From: Gemmatimonadaceae bacterium
Lineage (GTDB): Bacteria; Gemmatimonadota; Gemmatimonadetes; Gemmatimonadales; Gemmatimonadaceae
Reading direction: 5' to 3'
Length of the DNA stretch: 64,000 nt
NCBI GenBank assembly: GCA_016742275.1
Contig: JACVCD010000004.1
Location: 1 to 64,000 of the forward strand
A model generated the notes under the pieces. That model saw only the letters and a program-made list of their open reading frames with translations, was not told the DNA's origin and ran no database searches. How positions within the stretch are numbered: the first letter of the stretch is position 1; each line of letters starts with the position of its first letter. Positions 27,827 through 37,657 of the stretch are shown piece after piece. A program made the translations under genes and the position numbers.

Positions 27827-28660
27827 ATGCTGAAGACTTTCCCGACCCTGTTCAATTCCATGCGCAAGGGACTCGTGGCCACCTCCACCGGCCTCGCCCT
27901 GACCCTCATCGGTGGTACGCCGCTCGCCCTCTGGGGCCAGGGTGCCACCCCGGTCGGTCTTTCGAATAACACGCCGGTATCCGCGACCTCCATCGCGCGG
28001 ACCGACAGCACGACGCCCGCGCCGCAGCCGGCGCGTCGCACCGCCCTCTTTGGCAACAGTGGCTTCTATCTGTCGCTTGGCGGCGGCAGCTCACTCCCCT
28101 CGCTCGAACTCAATGATCGTGGTTACGAGCCGGGTTTCAACTTGCACATGCCGATCGGTTACCAGCGCCCCAATCAGTTGCTGGGTGTGCGACTCGATCT
28201 CGGTTACAGCCGTCTCGGCAGCAACCAGTCGGTCGTCGCCTACAATGGCCAGGGCCAGGTGCTCGGACTGCCGGCTAATCGCCCGCAGATCTACTCCGCC
28301 ACGCTCAACATGACCGCCCGCGGTCAGATCGGTGCGGTTGGTGTGTACGGCGTGGGTGGCGGCGGTATCTATCGCTTCCATTCCTTCGGTCAGCGTACGC
28401 CGATCGGTGAGGAACTGGTGGACGAAAGCGAGATGCAGCCGGTTGAGAACAGCAATGGCAATCGCCTGCGTCGCAACGCCTTTGGTGCCCAGGTTGGCGC
28501 CGGCATGGAGTTCGGTATCGGAGCGGCTGCAGTGTTCGTTGAATCCCGCCTCGTGAACGTGTTCGGCAATACGCAGGATTTCCTCAGCAGCCAGGAGCGT
28601 CTGCGCGACCGTAACGCCATCCGCTGGGTCCCGATTTCGGTCGGTATCACGCTGCGCTAA
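27827..28660 (+). CDS. Predicted outer-membrane beta-barrel-like protein
   Basis: CGGAGG lies just upstream of the ATG. A signal peptide (about residues 1-38, hydrophobic core LVATSTGLALTLIGGTPLAL) is followed by a Ser/Thr/Pro linker. The remainder has alternating strands typical of small outer-membrane barrels (GFYLSLGGGSSLPS, LGVRLDLGYSRLGS, ATLNMTARGQIGAVGVYGVGGGG) and ends WVPISVGITLR, with a strand-like terminus. No specific family is assigned. It is followed about 130 bp later by a hairpin terminator. Confidence 0.8.
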   Translation: MLKTFPTLFNSMRKGLVATSTGLALTLIGGTPLALWGQGATPVGLSNNTPVSATSIARTDSTTPAPQPARRTALFGNSGFYLSLGGGSSLPSLELNDRGYEPGFNLHMPIGYQRPNQLLGVRLDLGYSRLGSNQSVVAYNGQGQVLGLPANRPQIYSATLNMTARGQIGAVGVYGVGGGGIYRFHSFGQRTPIGEELVDESEMQPVENSNGNRLRRNAFGAQVGAGMEFGIGAAAVFVESRLVNVFGNTQDFLSSQERLRDRNAIRWVPISVGITLR

Positions 28661-28792
28661 AGACACGCAGCCCACGTAGTGCCTCGACTCGGGGCTACCC
28701 CTAGTACCAGCAGCGCGTAAATCAGGCGCTCGCAGCAGTCATAGATCATTGAAGTCATAGATGTGGCTTGTCTCCATGGTCAGGCCACGCAC

Positions 28793-28834
28793 ACGCCCCG
28801 GCGCGTTTCGACGCTGCCGGGGCGTTGTGTTTTC
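28793..28834 (+). terminator. Rho-independent terminator
   Basis: Arms ACGCCCCGGC (28793-28802) and GCCGGGGCGT (28816-28825) form a perfect 10-bp GC-rich stem, followed by TGTGTTTTCC. It is placed after the beta-barrel-like gene. Confidence 0.75.
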
Positions 28835-28915
28835 CATCCCCGCGCTCTCCGATTGACGTGCGAGCCTACCATCCGGGAGATACTTTAGCGGATCGACGGC
28901 TCAGCGGAGATTTCC

Positions 28916-29926
28916 ATGTTCGCCAAAGCAACGCGTCAGACACAGAGGCTACTGCGGACCACGAACCGATCTGCGCGGTGGTTCACACATTGCCTTCTCG
29001 CTGTTGCCGTTGGGAGTTTCGCGGCATGTGATCGTTTCACACCAGCGCGACTTGTGGTAGGCCGCAGTGACACCGTGGTCGTAAACAGCGTACGTCCCAC
29101 ACAACTCGCGGCGCACATGATCAGCAAGTCCGGAGACACGCTCTCCGGATACTCACTCGCCTGGCGCCGTGTCGGAGGTGATGAACGGGACCTTTCGTCA
29201 GACGGTGTAGTTGATTGCGCGCTTCGAGCGACCCTCGAAGCAGAAGTCTCCGCTGGTTCAATGTCCCGCCGTTTCACCGTGCTCTGCCGCCCCATCCAGC
29301 AGCTGTTCTTTTCTCCCGGCACTGCCCTCCCACTCAAGGGGCCACCCGTTCCCTACGTGTTGAGCGCATTGGGTACTGATGGACAGCCCGTATTGCAGAT
29401 CGCCGGCACTGTATCCACGGAGGATACCAGTGTGGTCGATATGCGCGACGGCACGCTGATCGCAAAGGACGTTGGTGTGGCACGGGTGCGGGTGACTGCC
29501 GGCGACTGCAACGGTATTGCCCCGGTCATTGTGGAGGAGCCCGTGTCGACTGCCGACTCACTTGCCCGCCATCGCCCTTACGAAGAGGAATTGGCGGTAG
29601 TCCCGGGTGAATTCCGCACCTGGAATCCGCCTCCGGGACTGGTCTACATCACATTGCAAGGCGACAGCTCGTCGGTTGATGCCTTGCAACTGGCAGCAGC
29701 ACACGCCAACTGTGCCAAACTTCGTCACGTGCAGCGTGGCATCTCCTGCATGGTGAACGATTCATCGCTCGTGCTCGTACGCCATATGGGCCGCCGTGCC
29801 GCGCAGAACGTCAGACTGCGCATGGAAGCCATGCGTCATCCGGACAGCGCTGCGCCATTCTACGGCACTCCCTATCGGCGTGGACGTCACTATTGCAGTC
29901 TCATGCTCGCCTCGAACGCCCCCTGA
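28916..29926 (+). CDS. Predicted lipoprotein with Ig-like segment
   Basis: A signal peptide with a lipobox (GSFAACD, Cys about residue 38) predicts membrane anchoring. The middle part (VDMRDGTLIAKDVGVARVRVTAGDC) resembles a bacterial Ig-like (Big2-type) domain, and a further domain follows with Cys pairs (HANCAKLRHVQRGISC). No enzymatic motif is apparent. The M14 peptidase gene starts 8 bp downstream, so the two are probably one transcription unit. Confidence 0.75.
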   Translation: MFAKATRQTQRLLRTTNRSARWFTHCLLAVAVGSFAACDRFTPARLVVGRSDTVVVNSVRPTQLAAHMISKSGDTLSGYSLAWRRVGGDERDLSSDGVVDCALRATLEAEVSAGSMSRRFTVLCRPIQQLFFSPGTALPLKGPPVPYVLSALGTDGQPVLQIAGTVSTEDTSVVDMRDGTLIAKDVGVARVRVTAGDCNGIAPVIVEEPVSTADSLARHRPYEEELAVVPGEFRTWNPPPGLVYITLQGDSSSVDALQLAAAHANCAKLRHVQRGISCMVNDSSLVLVRHMGRRAAQNVRLRMEAMRHPDSAAPFYGTPYRRGRHYCSLMLASNAP

Positions 29927-29933
29927 CCAGACC

Positions 29934-32654
29934 ATGCCCCCTGCCCTGAGTCGTCCGATCGTCGCTGCATTGCGCACTGTCCTTTGTGCCATCGCGCTTC
30001 TTCCCTCTGGCGCGCTGTCTGCGCAAACCATCACCACCCCCCGTGAAGCCGTCGGAGCCAATTTTGGCGACGACTACTTCCTGGCCAACTATCAGCAGAT
30101 CAGCAACTACTGGCGCACGCTGGAGCGTCAGTCGCCGCGCATCAAGCTGCATGTGATGGGCAAGACCACGGAAGGACGTGATCAACTCATGGCCATCGTC
30201 ACGTCGCCCGAAAACCATCGCAATCTCGAGCGCTATCGGCAGATCGCCGAGCGATTGGCCAGGGCGGAAGGACTGACGGACGATCAGGCGCGTGCGTTGG
30301 CCAAGGAAGGCAAGGCGGTCGTGTGGATCGACGGTGGATTGCACGCCACAGAAACACTCGGCGCACAGCAGCTGGCAGAGACCGTGTATCAGATGGTGAG
30401 CCGCACCGATGAAGAAACGCTGCGTTTCCTCGACGATGTCATCATTCTGTTCGTGCATGCCAATCCGGACGGCAATGATCTCGTCGCCGATTGGTACATG
30501 CGGAGCAGTGATCCCAAGGCTCGCACGCTGACCGGACTGCCGCGTCTCTACCAGAAGTACATCGGGCACGACAACAATCGCGAGTTCTTCACATCCACGC
30601 AGAAGGAGACGGAGAACATCAATCGCGCACTGTATCACCAGTGGTTCCCGCAACTGCTCTACAATCATCACCAGAGCGGTCCGGCCGGCACCGTGGTGTA
30701 TTCCCCACCGTTCCGCGATCCCTACAACTACAATCTCGATCCGGCCATGCTGCTTGGCATTCAGGCACTTGGCACGGCCATGCACACGCGGCTCGCCATT
30801 GAAGGCAAGCCCGGCGCCACCATGCGTAATGGTGCGTCGTACGATGGCTGGTGGAATGGTGGCATTCGCAACACGGCCACATTTCACAACACTATTGCTG
30901 TACTCACGGAAATGATTGGTTCGCCAACACCCATGCGTATTCCGCTGATCGCCGATCGGCAGATTCCGCGCGGTGACATGGCGATGCCCGTCGCACCGCA
31001 GGAGTGGCATCTGCGCCAGTCGGTCGACTACTCCGTGTCACTCAATCGCGCCGTACTCGATCACGCGTCGCGGCTTCGCGAGAACTTGCTGTTCAACATC
31101 TACCGCATGGGCAAGAACTCCATCGAGCGGGGCGGCCGCGATACATGGACGCCCAATCCACGGCGCGATGCGGAAGTGGCCAAGCGTGTGAAGGGTGCCG
31201 ACTCCATGATCTATGCCGCACAGCATGCGCCGGAGTATCGTGACCCGCGCGGTTATATCATTCCGAGCGATCAAACAGACTTTCTCACGGCCATCAAATT
31301 CATCAACGGTCTTCGCGAAACCGGTATCACGGTGCAGCGCGCCACGCAGGCGTTTACGGTGAATGGCAAGCGCTACGCCGCAGGCTCGTTCATCGTACCA
31401 ACGGCGCAGGCGTTCCGGCCGCATGTGATCGACATGTTCGAACCGCAAATGCATCCGGACGTATTCCCGTTTCCTGGCTCACCACCAACGCCGCCCTACG
31501 ACAACGCCGGTTGGACGTGGGCGTTTCAGATGGGTATCGCATTCGACCGTGTACTGGAGCCGTTTACTGGTCCATTCGAATCCGTAACGGCGTGGAATGT
31601 TGCACCGCCTGCTGGCACGCTTGCTTCGAGCAGCGGCGCCAAAGGCTTTTGGCTCGATCCGCGCGTCAATGATGCGCACCGGGTGGTAAACCGATTGTTG
31701 GCCGCGAAGGTGCCGGTGTCGCGCGCTGCAGGCGCCGTGAGCATCGGCACCAACAGCACGTTGCCTGCGGGCGCCTTCTGGATTCCTGCATCATCGTCCG
31801 CATCAGCGGTCCTGCGCACGGCGTCAACGGAGCTCGGCGTGAGTGCGCACGGTGCTTCGCGTGCTCCGTCCGATGCCAGTCCCGTTCGCGCAGCGCGTAT
31901 CGGCCTCTGGGATACGTATGGTGGCTCCATGCCGTCTGGCTGGACCCGCTGGATTCTCGAGCAGTTCGAGTTCCCTTTCACGCGAGTCTTCGCGCCAGAC
32001 ATTGATGCGGGCAATCTGCGCGCGCGCTACGACGCATTGGTGTTTGTCGAGGGCGCCATTCCCGGTACGCAGGGTGCAGGACGTGGCGCCAACAGCGGCG
32101 GCGTGCTCGATGAACCGCCCAATCTGCCGGCAGAATTCAAGGGACAGTTTGGTCGCATGAGTCCGGAACGCAGCCTGCCCGCACTCAAGGCCTTCGTGGA
32201 AGCCGGTGGCACGATCGTGGCCATTGGCAATTCGGCGGTGAATCTCGCGGCCTATCTCGAGCTACCGATCGGCAATCATCTCGCCAAGGATGGTACGCCG
32301 TATCCGCGCACGCAGTTCTATGTGCCTGGCAGTGTGTTGCGCGTGAAAGTGGATACCGCATCGTCAGCTGCCTTTGGCATGGCCAGTGCGACAGACGTGT
32401 TCTTTGACGCAAGCCCCGTGTTTCGACTTGGCCCCGATGCCGCCGCGCGTGGCGTGAAAGCCATTGCCCGCTTCGAAGGACAGACTCCATTGCGCAGTGG
32501 CTGGGCCTGGGGACAGGAACTGCTGGACGGCGGTGTGGCTGCGGTTGAAGCGCGTGTCGGCAAGGGGCGTGTATTGCTGTACGGTCCGCAGATTACCCAG
32601 CGCGCGCAGCCGCACGGGACATTCAAGTTCCTGTTCAACACGCTGTATCAATAG
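29934..32654 (+). CDS. Secreted M14-family zinc carboxypeptidase-like protein
   Basis: The ATG at 29934 precedes a signal peptide (IVAALRTVLCAIALLPSGALSAQ), so an earlier in-frame start inside the previous gene is rejected. The catalytic domain shows WIDGGLHATETLG (zinc ligands His and Glu of HxxE, about residues 135-142), VHANPDGNDL, LYNHHQSGPAGT (third-ligand region) and LTEMIGSPTP. The 906-aa length, with a long C-terminal region ending in a type-1 glutamine-amidotransferase-like segment (VEAGGTIVAIGNSAVN), is common in this bacterial subgroup. It is predicted to trim peptides outside the cytoplasm. Confidence 0.92.
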   Translation: MPPALSRPIVAALRTVLCAIALLPSGALSAQTITTPREAVGANFGDDYFLANYQQISNYWRTLERQSPRIKLHVMGKTTEGRDQLMAIVTSPENHRNLERYRQIAERLARAEGLTDDQARALAKEGKAVVWIDGGLHATETLGAQQLAETVYQMVSRTDEETLRFLDDVIILFVHANPDGNDLVADWYMRSSDPKARTLTGLPRLYQKYIGHDNNREFFTSTQKETENINRALYHQWFPQLLYNHHQSGPAGTVVYSPPFRDPYNYNLDPAMLLGIQALGTAMHTRLAIEGKPGATMRNGASYDGWWNGGIRNTATFHNTIAVLTEMIGSPTPMRIPLIADRQIPRGDMAMPVAPQEWHLRQSVDYSVSLNRAVLDHASRLRENLLFNIYRMGKNSIERGGRDTWTPNPRRDAEVAKRVKGADSMIYAAQHAPEYRDPRGYIIPSDQTDFLTAIKFINGLRETGITVQRATQAFTVNGKRYAAGSFIVPTAQAFRPHVIDMFEPQMHPDVFPFPGSPPTPPYDNAGWTWAFQMGIAFDRVLEPFTGPFESVTAWNVAPPAGTLASSSGAKGFWLDPRVNDAHRVVNRLLAAKVPVSRAAGAVSIGTNSTLPAGAFWIPASSSASAVLRTASTELGVSAHGASRAPSDASPVRAARIGLWDTYGGSMPSGWTRWILEQFEFPFTRVFAPDIDAGNLRARYDALVFVEGAIPGTQGAGRGANSGGVLDEPPNLPAEFKGQFGRMSPERSLPALKAFVEAGGTIVAIGNSAVNLAAYLELPIGNHLAKDGTPYPRTQFYVPGSVLRVKVDTASSAAFGMASATDVFFDASPVFRLGPDAAARGVKAIARFEGQTPLRSGWAWGQELLDGGVAAVEARVGKGRVLLYGPQITQRAQPHGTFKFLFNTLYQ

Positions 32655-32700
32655 CACGGTCGAGCATAGAATCCCGCCCGCCAGTTGACTAGCATGCGGA

Positions 32701-34293
32701 GTGTCCGAGTTCACCCTGCACTCCGCGCCGCCGAGCCGTTCTCCGAAGGATGTCCTCCAGGATGTCTTCGGCTACAGCGAATTCCGCCCGGGCCAGCAGG
32801 AAGTCATTGACGCCGTGCTGGCCGGGCGCGATTGCATCGCACTCATGCCCACCGGAGCGGGCAAGTCGCTCACATATCAGATTCCGGCGCGTTTGCTTGA
32901 TGGCACGGTCCTCGTCATCTCGCCGCTCATTTCGCTCATGAAGGATCAGGTGGATGCGGTTGCCGCCCTTGGATTCAAGGTCGCTGCCATCAACTCCACC
33001 CTCGATATCGACGAACGCCGCGCACGCCTCGACGCATTTCGCGCAGGCCAGTACGAACTGGTGTTCCTCGCGCCCGAGGCACTCGACGGCTACCTCGGCG
33101 ACTTCGTGCAGGGCTGTCCCATCTCGCTGCTCGTGGTCGACGAAGCGCACTGCATCAGTCAGTGGGGACACGATTTTCGCCCGTCGTATCGCCGATTGCA
33201 GGGGCTCAAGCAACAACTCGATGTCCCGGTGCTGGCGCTCACGGCCACCGCCACCCGTGAAGTCGCACGCGACATTCTTCGGCAGCTTGGTATGAAGAAG
33301 CCCGCGGGCTTCAAGGGCACATTCTTTCGTCCGAATTTGCGCATCGGCGTGCGCAAGAAAGGACAGGGTGGCAACACACGCCGTGAAATTCTTACGCTGG
33401 TGCGTTCACATGCTGGCGAGAGTGGCATCGTGTATTGCCAGAGTCGTAAGGGTGTTGAACAGACCACGGAATTTCTGGTGAGTCAGGGCGTGAAGGCCCT
33501 GCCCTACCACGCTGGGCTCGCGCCCGATGAACGCGCTCGCAATCAGGAAGCTTTTCAGCGGGATGATGTCGATGTCGTTGTTGCTACCGTGGCCTTCGGC
33601 ATGGGCATCGACAAGTCCAATGTGCGCTTTGTCATTCATCGCGACATGCCAAAGGACATTGAGTCCTGGTATCAGGAAATCGGTCGAGCCGGGCGCGATG
33701 GACTGCCGAGCGATTGCATTCTTTTCTATTCGTGGGCGGATGTGATTGCCCACGAACGTTTCCTCGATCGCATTGAAGACGAAACGCTGCGCACGCGCAC
33801 CCATGCATCCACGGTCGCGTTGTTTAGGCTGATCGAGCGCCCGGAGTGTCGACACCAGGCCATCGTACGCCACTTCGATGAAGCCATCGCGCCATGCGAT
33901 GCCTCATGTGATCATTGCACTGGTGTCACGGTCGAAGCGCAGGTTGCCGAGGCGGCAGAACTGGAGCGCGTGGCGCGTGGTGGATGGCAGCGGTCGGCAT
34001 CAGCACCCCGGACTAGTGGCAGCAGCAGCGGCGCCAGTGCTGGTCTCGACGCGCACACGCTTGACGGCAACGATCGCGAGCTATTCGACGCCTTGCGAAC
34101 GCTACGCCGCGAACTAGCCGACGAAGCCCGCGTGCCGGCCTACATCGTATTCGGCGACCGTGTGTTGCTGGAAATGGTCGCGCGTCGCCCGCACACGCAC
34201 CGGGAACTGCTGCAGGTTCCCGGTGTCGGCCAGGCCAAGTTGGAGCGCTACGGTGACTACTTCCTCGAAATCATCGGCAATCACGAGCCGTAG
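32701..34293 (+). CDS. recQ: RecQ-family DNA helicase lacking a recognisable winged helix
   Basis: Starts at GTG 32701. Walker [16 protein letters not shown] (about 50-64), DEAH box [19 protein letters not shown] (about 146-164) and the [10 protein letters not shown] motif near residue 325 are canonical RecQ features. Four Cys around residues 382-406 ([15 protein letters not shown]) form the RecQ zinc site. A low-complexity Ser/Ala linker then leads directly to an HRDC domain (about 455-530, including [23 protein letters not shown]). The winged-helix part of RQC seen in E. coli RecQ is not evident, consistent with 530 versus about 610 aa. It acts in DNA recombination and repair. Confidence 0.92.
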   Translation: MSEFTLHSAPPSRSPKDVLQDVFGYSEFRPGQQEVIDAVLAGRDCIALMPTGAGKSLTYQIPARLLDGTVLVISPLISLMKDQVDAVAALGFKVAAINSTLDIDERRARLDAFRAGQYELVFLAPEALDGYLGDFVQGCPISLLVVDEAHCISQWGHDFRPSYRRLQGLKQQLDVPVLALTATATREVARDILRQLGMKKPAGFKGTFFRPNLRIGVRKKGQGGNTRREILTLVRSHAGESGIVYCQSRKGVEQTTEFLVSQGVKALPYHAGLAPDERARNQEAFQRDDVDVVVATVAFGMGIDKSNVRFVIHRDMPKDIESWYQEIGRAGRDGLPSDCILFYSWADVIAHERFLDRIEDETLRTRTHASTVALFRLIERPECRHQAIVRHFDEAIAPCDASCDHCTGVTVEAQVAEAAELERVARGGWQRSASAPRTSGSSSGASAGLDAHTLDGNDRELFDALRTLRRELADEARVPAYIVFGDRVLLEMVARRPHTHRELLQVPGVGQAKLERYGDYFLEIIGNHEP

Positions 34294-34315
34294 CAGCAAG
34301 TAACGCCTACAGCTT

Positions 34316-35971
34316 CTACCAATCGGTTGGTGCGTAGTCCTTGAGAAACTGCCCCCACACATGATTGCCGGTAGCCACACCGGCAATGATTGGATCCACG
34401 ATACGCGCAGCGCCGTCCACGATATCGAGCGGCGGATGAAAGCGATGATTCTCCACCTTTCGCGCCGCGATCTCGGCCACATCCTCGTCCGTCACCCACC
34501 CGGTATCCACACTGTTCATGTGAATGCCGTCCTGCTGATAGTCGGCGGCTGACGTCCGCGTCATCATGTTGAGCGCGGCCTTGGCCATGTTGGTGTGTGG
34601 ATGACGTGTGGTCTTGTTGTTGCGATAGAACTGCCCTTCCATCGCCGACACGTTCACGATGTGCTTGTCGCGATTCTCGGTGCGCAGCATGAGTGGCTTG
34701 AGACGCGCATTGATCAGGAAGGGTGCAATGGCATTCACCAACTGCACTTCCAGTAGCTCCACACTCGGCACTTCATCCATCAGCAGGCGCCACGAGTTGC
34801 GTGAGCGCAGATCGATCTGTTGCATGTCCTGATCGAGCTTGCCCTGCGGGAACAGATGCTGACCGACGTCCAGATCTTCCGGTAGCAGGGCCACCTGGGA
34901 AAGCGCAGCCGCATGGGTGAGACCGACACGGTCAAGCGCCTGTTCTTCAATGCGCTCAACAGGAGCCAATGCCGCCACCGGTGAGCTGAGTTGTCCGTCA
35001 TCGCGCATGCCTTCGTAACGCCCGAGCAGACGCTGCGCGACCGGTGAAAGCGTGCTCGCCGCCGCGCGCTCGCCATCCATCATGTGCGCATAGAATGCGG
35101 GCGGGCGTCGCACGGTCTGACATGCGTTGTTCACGATGAAATCGAGACGCGACTCGGACTGCATCAGTTGCCGGCAAAAGGCTTCCACGCTCGGTGTGTG
35201 ACGCAGATCAAGACCAAAGATCTCGAGGCGATCCTTCCACAGGTCGAAGTCCGGCTCCATGGCATAGCGCATGGCCGAATCGCGCGGGAAGCGCGTAGTG
35301 ACCAGCAGTCGGGCGCCACATCGTAGCAACTTGAGCCCCGCCTGATAGCCGATCTTTACACGCCCACCGGTGAGCAACGCTGTGCGCCCGCTCAAATCCA
35401 CCAGCTCCGTACGCTTCCGGAAGTTGAAGTCGGCGCACGCTTCACACATCTGGTCATAGAAATGATGGATGTGCGTGAACTTCTGCTTGCAGATGTAGCA
35501 ATGCTGGGGAACCACGGCCCGCGGAGCATCAGTATTCGGAGTTTCCGCATCCGGAGCGGTCGTTTCCACCTCATCGGCGACTACCGATGACGTACCCGAC
35601 GCCGCGTCCCCCAGGAGGTATACGTTTGGCGTGGTGAAAATCGGCTTGCGGCGCAGCGTACGAATGCCGGTCTCATGCAGCACTTCATCATCACGCTGCG
35701 CCGCCTCCAACTTCCGCTGCCGCGACGTGGCCTTCACCATCTTGCGGCGAGCCCGCACATCCGGCTGGAACACCGTAGCCACCGATTCCACGAAACGATG
35801 ACGCTCCTCTCCGGGCACCTGCATCAGCAGGGTACGATCGGCAATGACGCGCTCAAGGACCCGCGTCGCCGCGCGGAGCTCTTCTGCGAAGACGGGATCG
35901 ACCTCGGACGGCAAGCGCGTGGGCGCCTCCGAGGGGGGCACGGCGGAATCGGGCGTAGGAACGGAAGACAT
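34316..35971 (-). CDS. SDR-family oxidoreductase with N-terminal zinc-binding-like motif
   Basis: The C-terminal two-thirds is a Rossmann/SDR domain: GRTALLTGGRVKIGYQAGL (cofactor Gly-rich motif), FIVNNACQTVRR, and an active-site region with HTNMAKAALNMMTRTSA. The usual YxxxK Tyr is not obvious (a His-rich HPHTNMAK is present), so catalysis is uncertain. Before it, at about residues 157-180, CYICKQKF and MCEAC flank His residues, which looks like a small zinc finger. The first 150 residues are charged and unrecognised. The length, 551 aa, is twice a typical SDR. It is convergent with the RecQ gene. Confidence 0.82.
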   Translation of the reverse strand: MSSVPTPDSAVPPSEAPTRLPSEVDPVFAEELRAATRVLERVIADRTLLMQVPGEERHRFVESVATVFQPDVRARRKMVKATSRQRKLEAAQRDDEVLHETGIRTLRRKPIFTTPNVYLLGDAASGTSSVVADEVETTAPDAETPNTDAPRAVVPQHCYICKQKFTHIHHFYDQMCEACADFNFRKRTELVDLSGRTALLTGGRVKIGYQAGLKLLRCGARLLVTTRFPRDSAMRYAMEPDFDLWKDRLEIFGLDLRHTPSVEAFCRQLMQSESRLDFIVNNACQTVRRPPAFYAHMMDGERAAASTLSPVAQRLLGRYEGMRDDGQLSSPVAALAPVERIEEQALDRVGLTHAAALSQVALLPEDLDVGQHLFPQGKLDQDMQQIDLRSRNSWRLLMDEVPSVELLEVQLVNAIAPFLINARLKPLMLRTENRDKHIVNVSAMEGQFYRNNKTTRHPHTNMAKAALNMMTRTSAADYQQDGIHMNSVDTGWVTDEDVAEIAARKVENHRFHPPLDIVDGAARIVDPIIAGVATGNHVWGQFLKDYAPTDW

Positions 35972-36035
35972 GCCCCAAAACTAATCGGCCCCCGCCTCCG
36001 AGCGGGACCGATCACTCGGCCACATTCAGCAGGAG

Positions 36036-36329
36036 CTATTCCTTTCGGAGCGCTTTCACCAGCTCTGATTTTGTCATCCGGCTGCGCCCTTCCACGTTGC
36101 GGTCCCGTGCGATGTTCATCAGTTCGTCCTTGGTCCGATCATCGAGGGCTCGCCGCGGATTGCCAGTGCCCTGGGTGCGTGAATTTGCGGTCTGCCCCTT
36201 GAGCCGCCGCTGCTTGTTCACCACGCGGGCAGCAATCTCCGACGCCTTCTTCTCGCTACGCCCTTCATCACGATAGGACTCCTTCACATGCTCGTAGGCA
36301 CGTTCCTGCTTCTGGGTCCAGCCCGGCAT
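36036..36329 (-). CDS. Rho-N-domain small protein (plasmid-stabilisation-like)
   Basis: The ATG at 36329 gives 97 residues; the extra upstream codons are unlike the family. The N-terminal half (MPGWTQKQERAYEHVKESYR, then KASEIAARVVNKQRR) matches small proteins annotated as plasmid stabilisation or ChaB-like. The C-terminal half (RTKDELMNIARDRNVEG, MTKSELVKALRKE) is a Rho N-terminal-type helical fold with nucleic-acid-binding potential. Such genes are often general-stress genes. It is the last gene before the stress region. Confidence 0.85.
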   Translation of the reverse strand: MPGWTQKQERAYEHVKESYRDEGRSEKKASEIAARVVNKQRRLKGQTANSRTQGTGNPRRALDDRTKDELMNIARDRNVEGRSRMTKSELVKALRKE

Positions 36330-36367
36330 CGGAACTCCATCGCTGAGGGAAGAAGATCTCATGCATA

Positions 36368-36400
36368 GCTCGCACACACACCGTCAGTACGTGTGCGAGC
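36368..36400 (-). terminator. Hairpin between two leftward genes
   Basis: Arms GCTCGCACAC (36368-36377) and GTGTGCGAGC (36391-36400) pair perfectly over 10 bp with a 13-nt loop. It lies 16 bp past the end of the secreted-protein gene (36416) and upstream of the Rho-N gene. There is no T-run, so termination is plausible but not certain. Confidence 0.5.
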
Positions 36401-36415
36401 CATGGGATATGCGAA

Positions 36416-36904
36416 CTACTGCCGCGGCCAGTAGTACAACGTGGCGCTGCCGGGTTTGGTCATCGTATCCAGGGCCAGCACCTGCGACATCGGGATGCCA
36501 TGTGACTCCAGCAACCCGCGCGCTACTTCATGACGCTGCAGAGCATCTCGCAGAGCGGTCACAGTGGCTTCGTGGCGCTGCAGCGTGGTGGTCAGTTTCG
36601 CGTCGTTTCCACCCACCACCAGTGGCCGCACATCGAGCACGATGAGATTGGCCGCCGACGTGGGAATGTTGGCAGGGACCTGCGCCTGCTCGATGGTAGT
36701 GATAAGACGCCGGAACTCTGCCTGATGCGACGTATCGGGTTGTGCAAGAGTTCCTGCAGCGCTGTCTCGAACAATTTTGCGAACGGAATCCGGCTGCGTT
36801 TGCGCCTTGCCCGTATCAGCGACCAGCATGGCCAGAACGAGCTGAAGCGGCAACACGAGTAATACACGCACGATGCGCGCGCGCAGAGCATGATGACGTG
36901 ACAT
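36416..36904 (-). CDS. Secreted protein of unknown function
   Basis: GGAGG lies eight bases upstream of the ATG at 36904, so earlier in-frame starts are rejected. A signal peptide (residues about 1-34, core VRVLLVLPLQLVLAMLVADTG, ending KAQTQ) predicts export. The mature part is helical (FRRLITTIEQAQVPANIP, LQRHEATVTALRDALQRHE) and ends LYYWPRQ. No family was recognised. Confidence 0.75.
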   Translation of the reverse strand: MSRHHALRARIVRVLLVLPLQLVLAMLVADTGKAQTQPDSVRKIVRDSAAGTLAQPDTSHQAEFRRLITTIEQAQVPANIPTSAANLIVLDVRPLVVGGNDAKLTTTLQRHEATVTALRDALQRHEVARGLLESHGIPMSQVLALDTMTKPGSATLYYWPRQ

Positions 36905-37059
36905 GATGACCTCCAAAGCATGTCGATGAATGAAGCAGCCGAGTGCGGCCCCATTCCATTCATGGGCAGGAAGCGGACCACAAGCGCACGGCCTCATCAG
37001 CCATCATGCGACCCATATCACGCAATCATGTCACGATCGGCTCCGTGCGAGCTCGTCAC

Positions 37060-37074
37060 TGGCACGTGGTTTGC
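37060..37074 (+). promoter_or_regulatory. Sigma-54 promoter upstream of DUF421 gene
   Basis: TGGCACGTGGTTTGC is an exact match to the -24/-12 consensus (TGGCAC, five bases, TTGC). The predicted start of transcription is near 37086, giving a 5' leader of about 23 bases to the ATG at 37109. Confidence 0.75.
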
Positions 37075-37108
37075 CCTTCTTCGTGCCCATCCATTGTGAG
37101 AAACGACG

Positions 37109-37642
37109 ATGCAGCTATTCGATGTTGATTGGCACGCGGTATTCGTACCGACGTTTGCGCTTGCCGAGTTGTTCGTACGCGGGTCGATCATGTATTTGGG
37201 CCTGCTCATGCTCATGCGCATCATGCGACGGCAGAAGGGGGCGCTCAATACAGCGGATTTGCTTGTTCTGTTGATTGTGGCCGATGCCGCGCAGAATGGT
37301 ATGACATCCCGGTACGACTCGGTGACGGAAGGACTCTTCCTCATCGGGACCATCATCGCGTGGGACTATGTGCTCGACCGAACCGCATTTCATTGGCCCG
37401 CATTCCGCAGGCTGCTGCACGAGCCGCCGTTGCTTCTCATCAAGGATGGGCAGCTGCAGCGACGCAATATGCGACGGGAAATTCTGACAACGGACGATGT
37501 GATGCAGCAACTGCGTGAGCACGGCATTGATGATGTGCGCGATGTGCAGGCCTGCCATCTGGAGCCTGATGGGCAATTCAGTGTCGTGCGCTTCAATGGC
37601 CAAGAGGTGGATGTAGCACCAGACAAGCGTCCTTTTCTGTAG
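37109..37642 (+). CDS. DUF421 membrane protein (YetF-like)
   Basis: Three transmembrane segments fall in the first 80 residues (LFVRGSIMYLGLLMLMRIM, LLVLLIVADAAQ, GLFLIGTIIAWDYVL). They are followed by the soluble DUF421 domain (PPLLLIKDGQLQRRNMRRE, LREHGIDDVRDVQACHLEPDG). The length of 177 aa is normal for the short form. The family is associated with envelope and spore or stress functions, with unknown biochemistry. It is preceded by a consensus sigma-54 promoter and followed by the isochorismatase-like gene 15 bp later. Confidence 0.93.
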   Translation: MQLFDVDWHAVFVPTFALAELFVRGSIMYLGLLMLMRIMRRQKGALNTADLLVLLIVADAAQNGMTSRYDSVTEGLFLIGTIIAWDYVLDRTAFHWPAFRRLLHEPPLLLIKDGQLQRRNMRREILTTDDVMQQLREHGIDDVRDVQACHLEPDGQFSVVRFNGQEVDVAPDKRPFL

Positions 37643-37657
37643 GGGCAAGACGTATCA

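Noticed and set aside
27508-28056. Upstream extension of the lmo0937-type gene to give a 233-aa protein
   Set aside because: The ideal ribosome binding site and the family length both support the 50-aa product; the extension overlaps the divergent gene.
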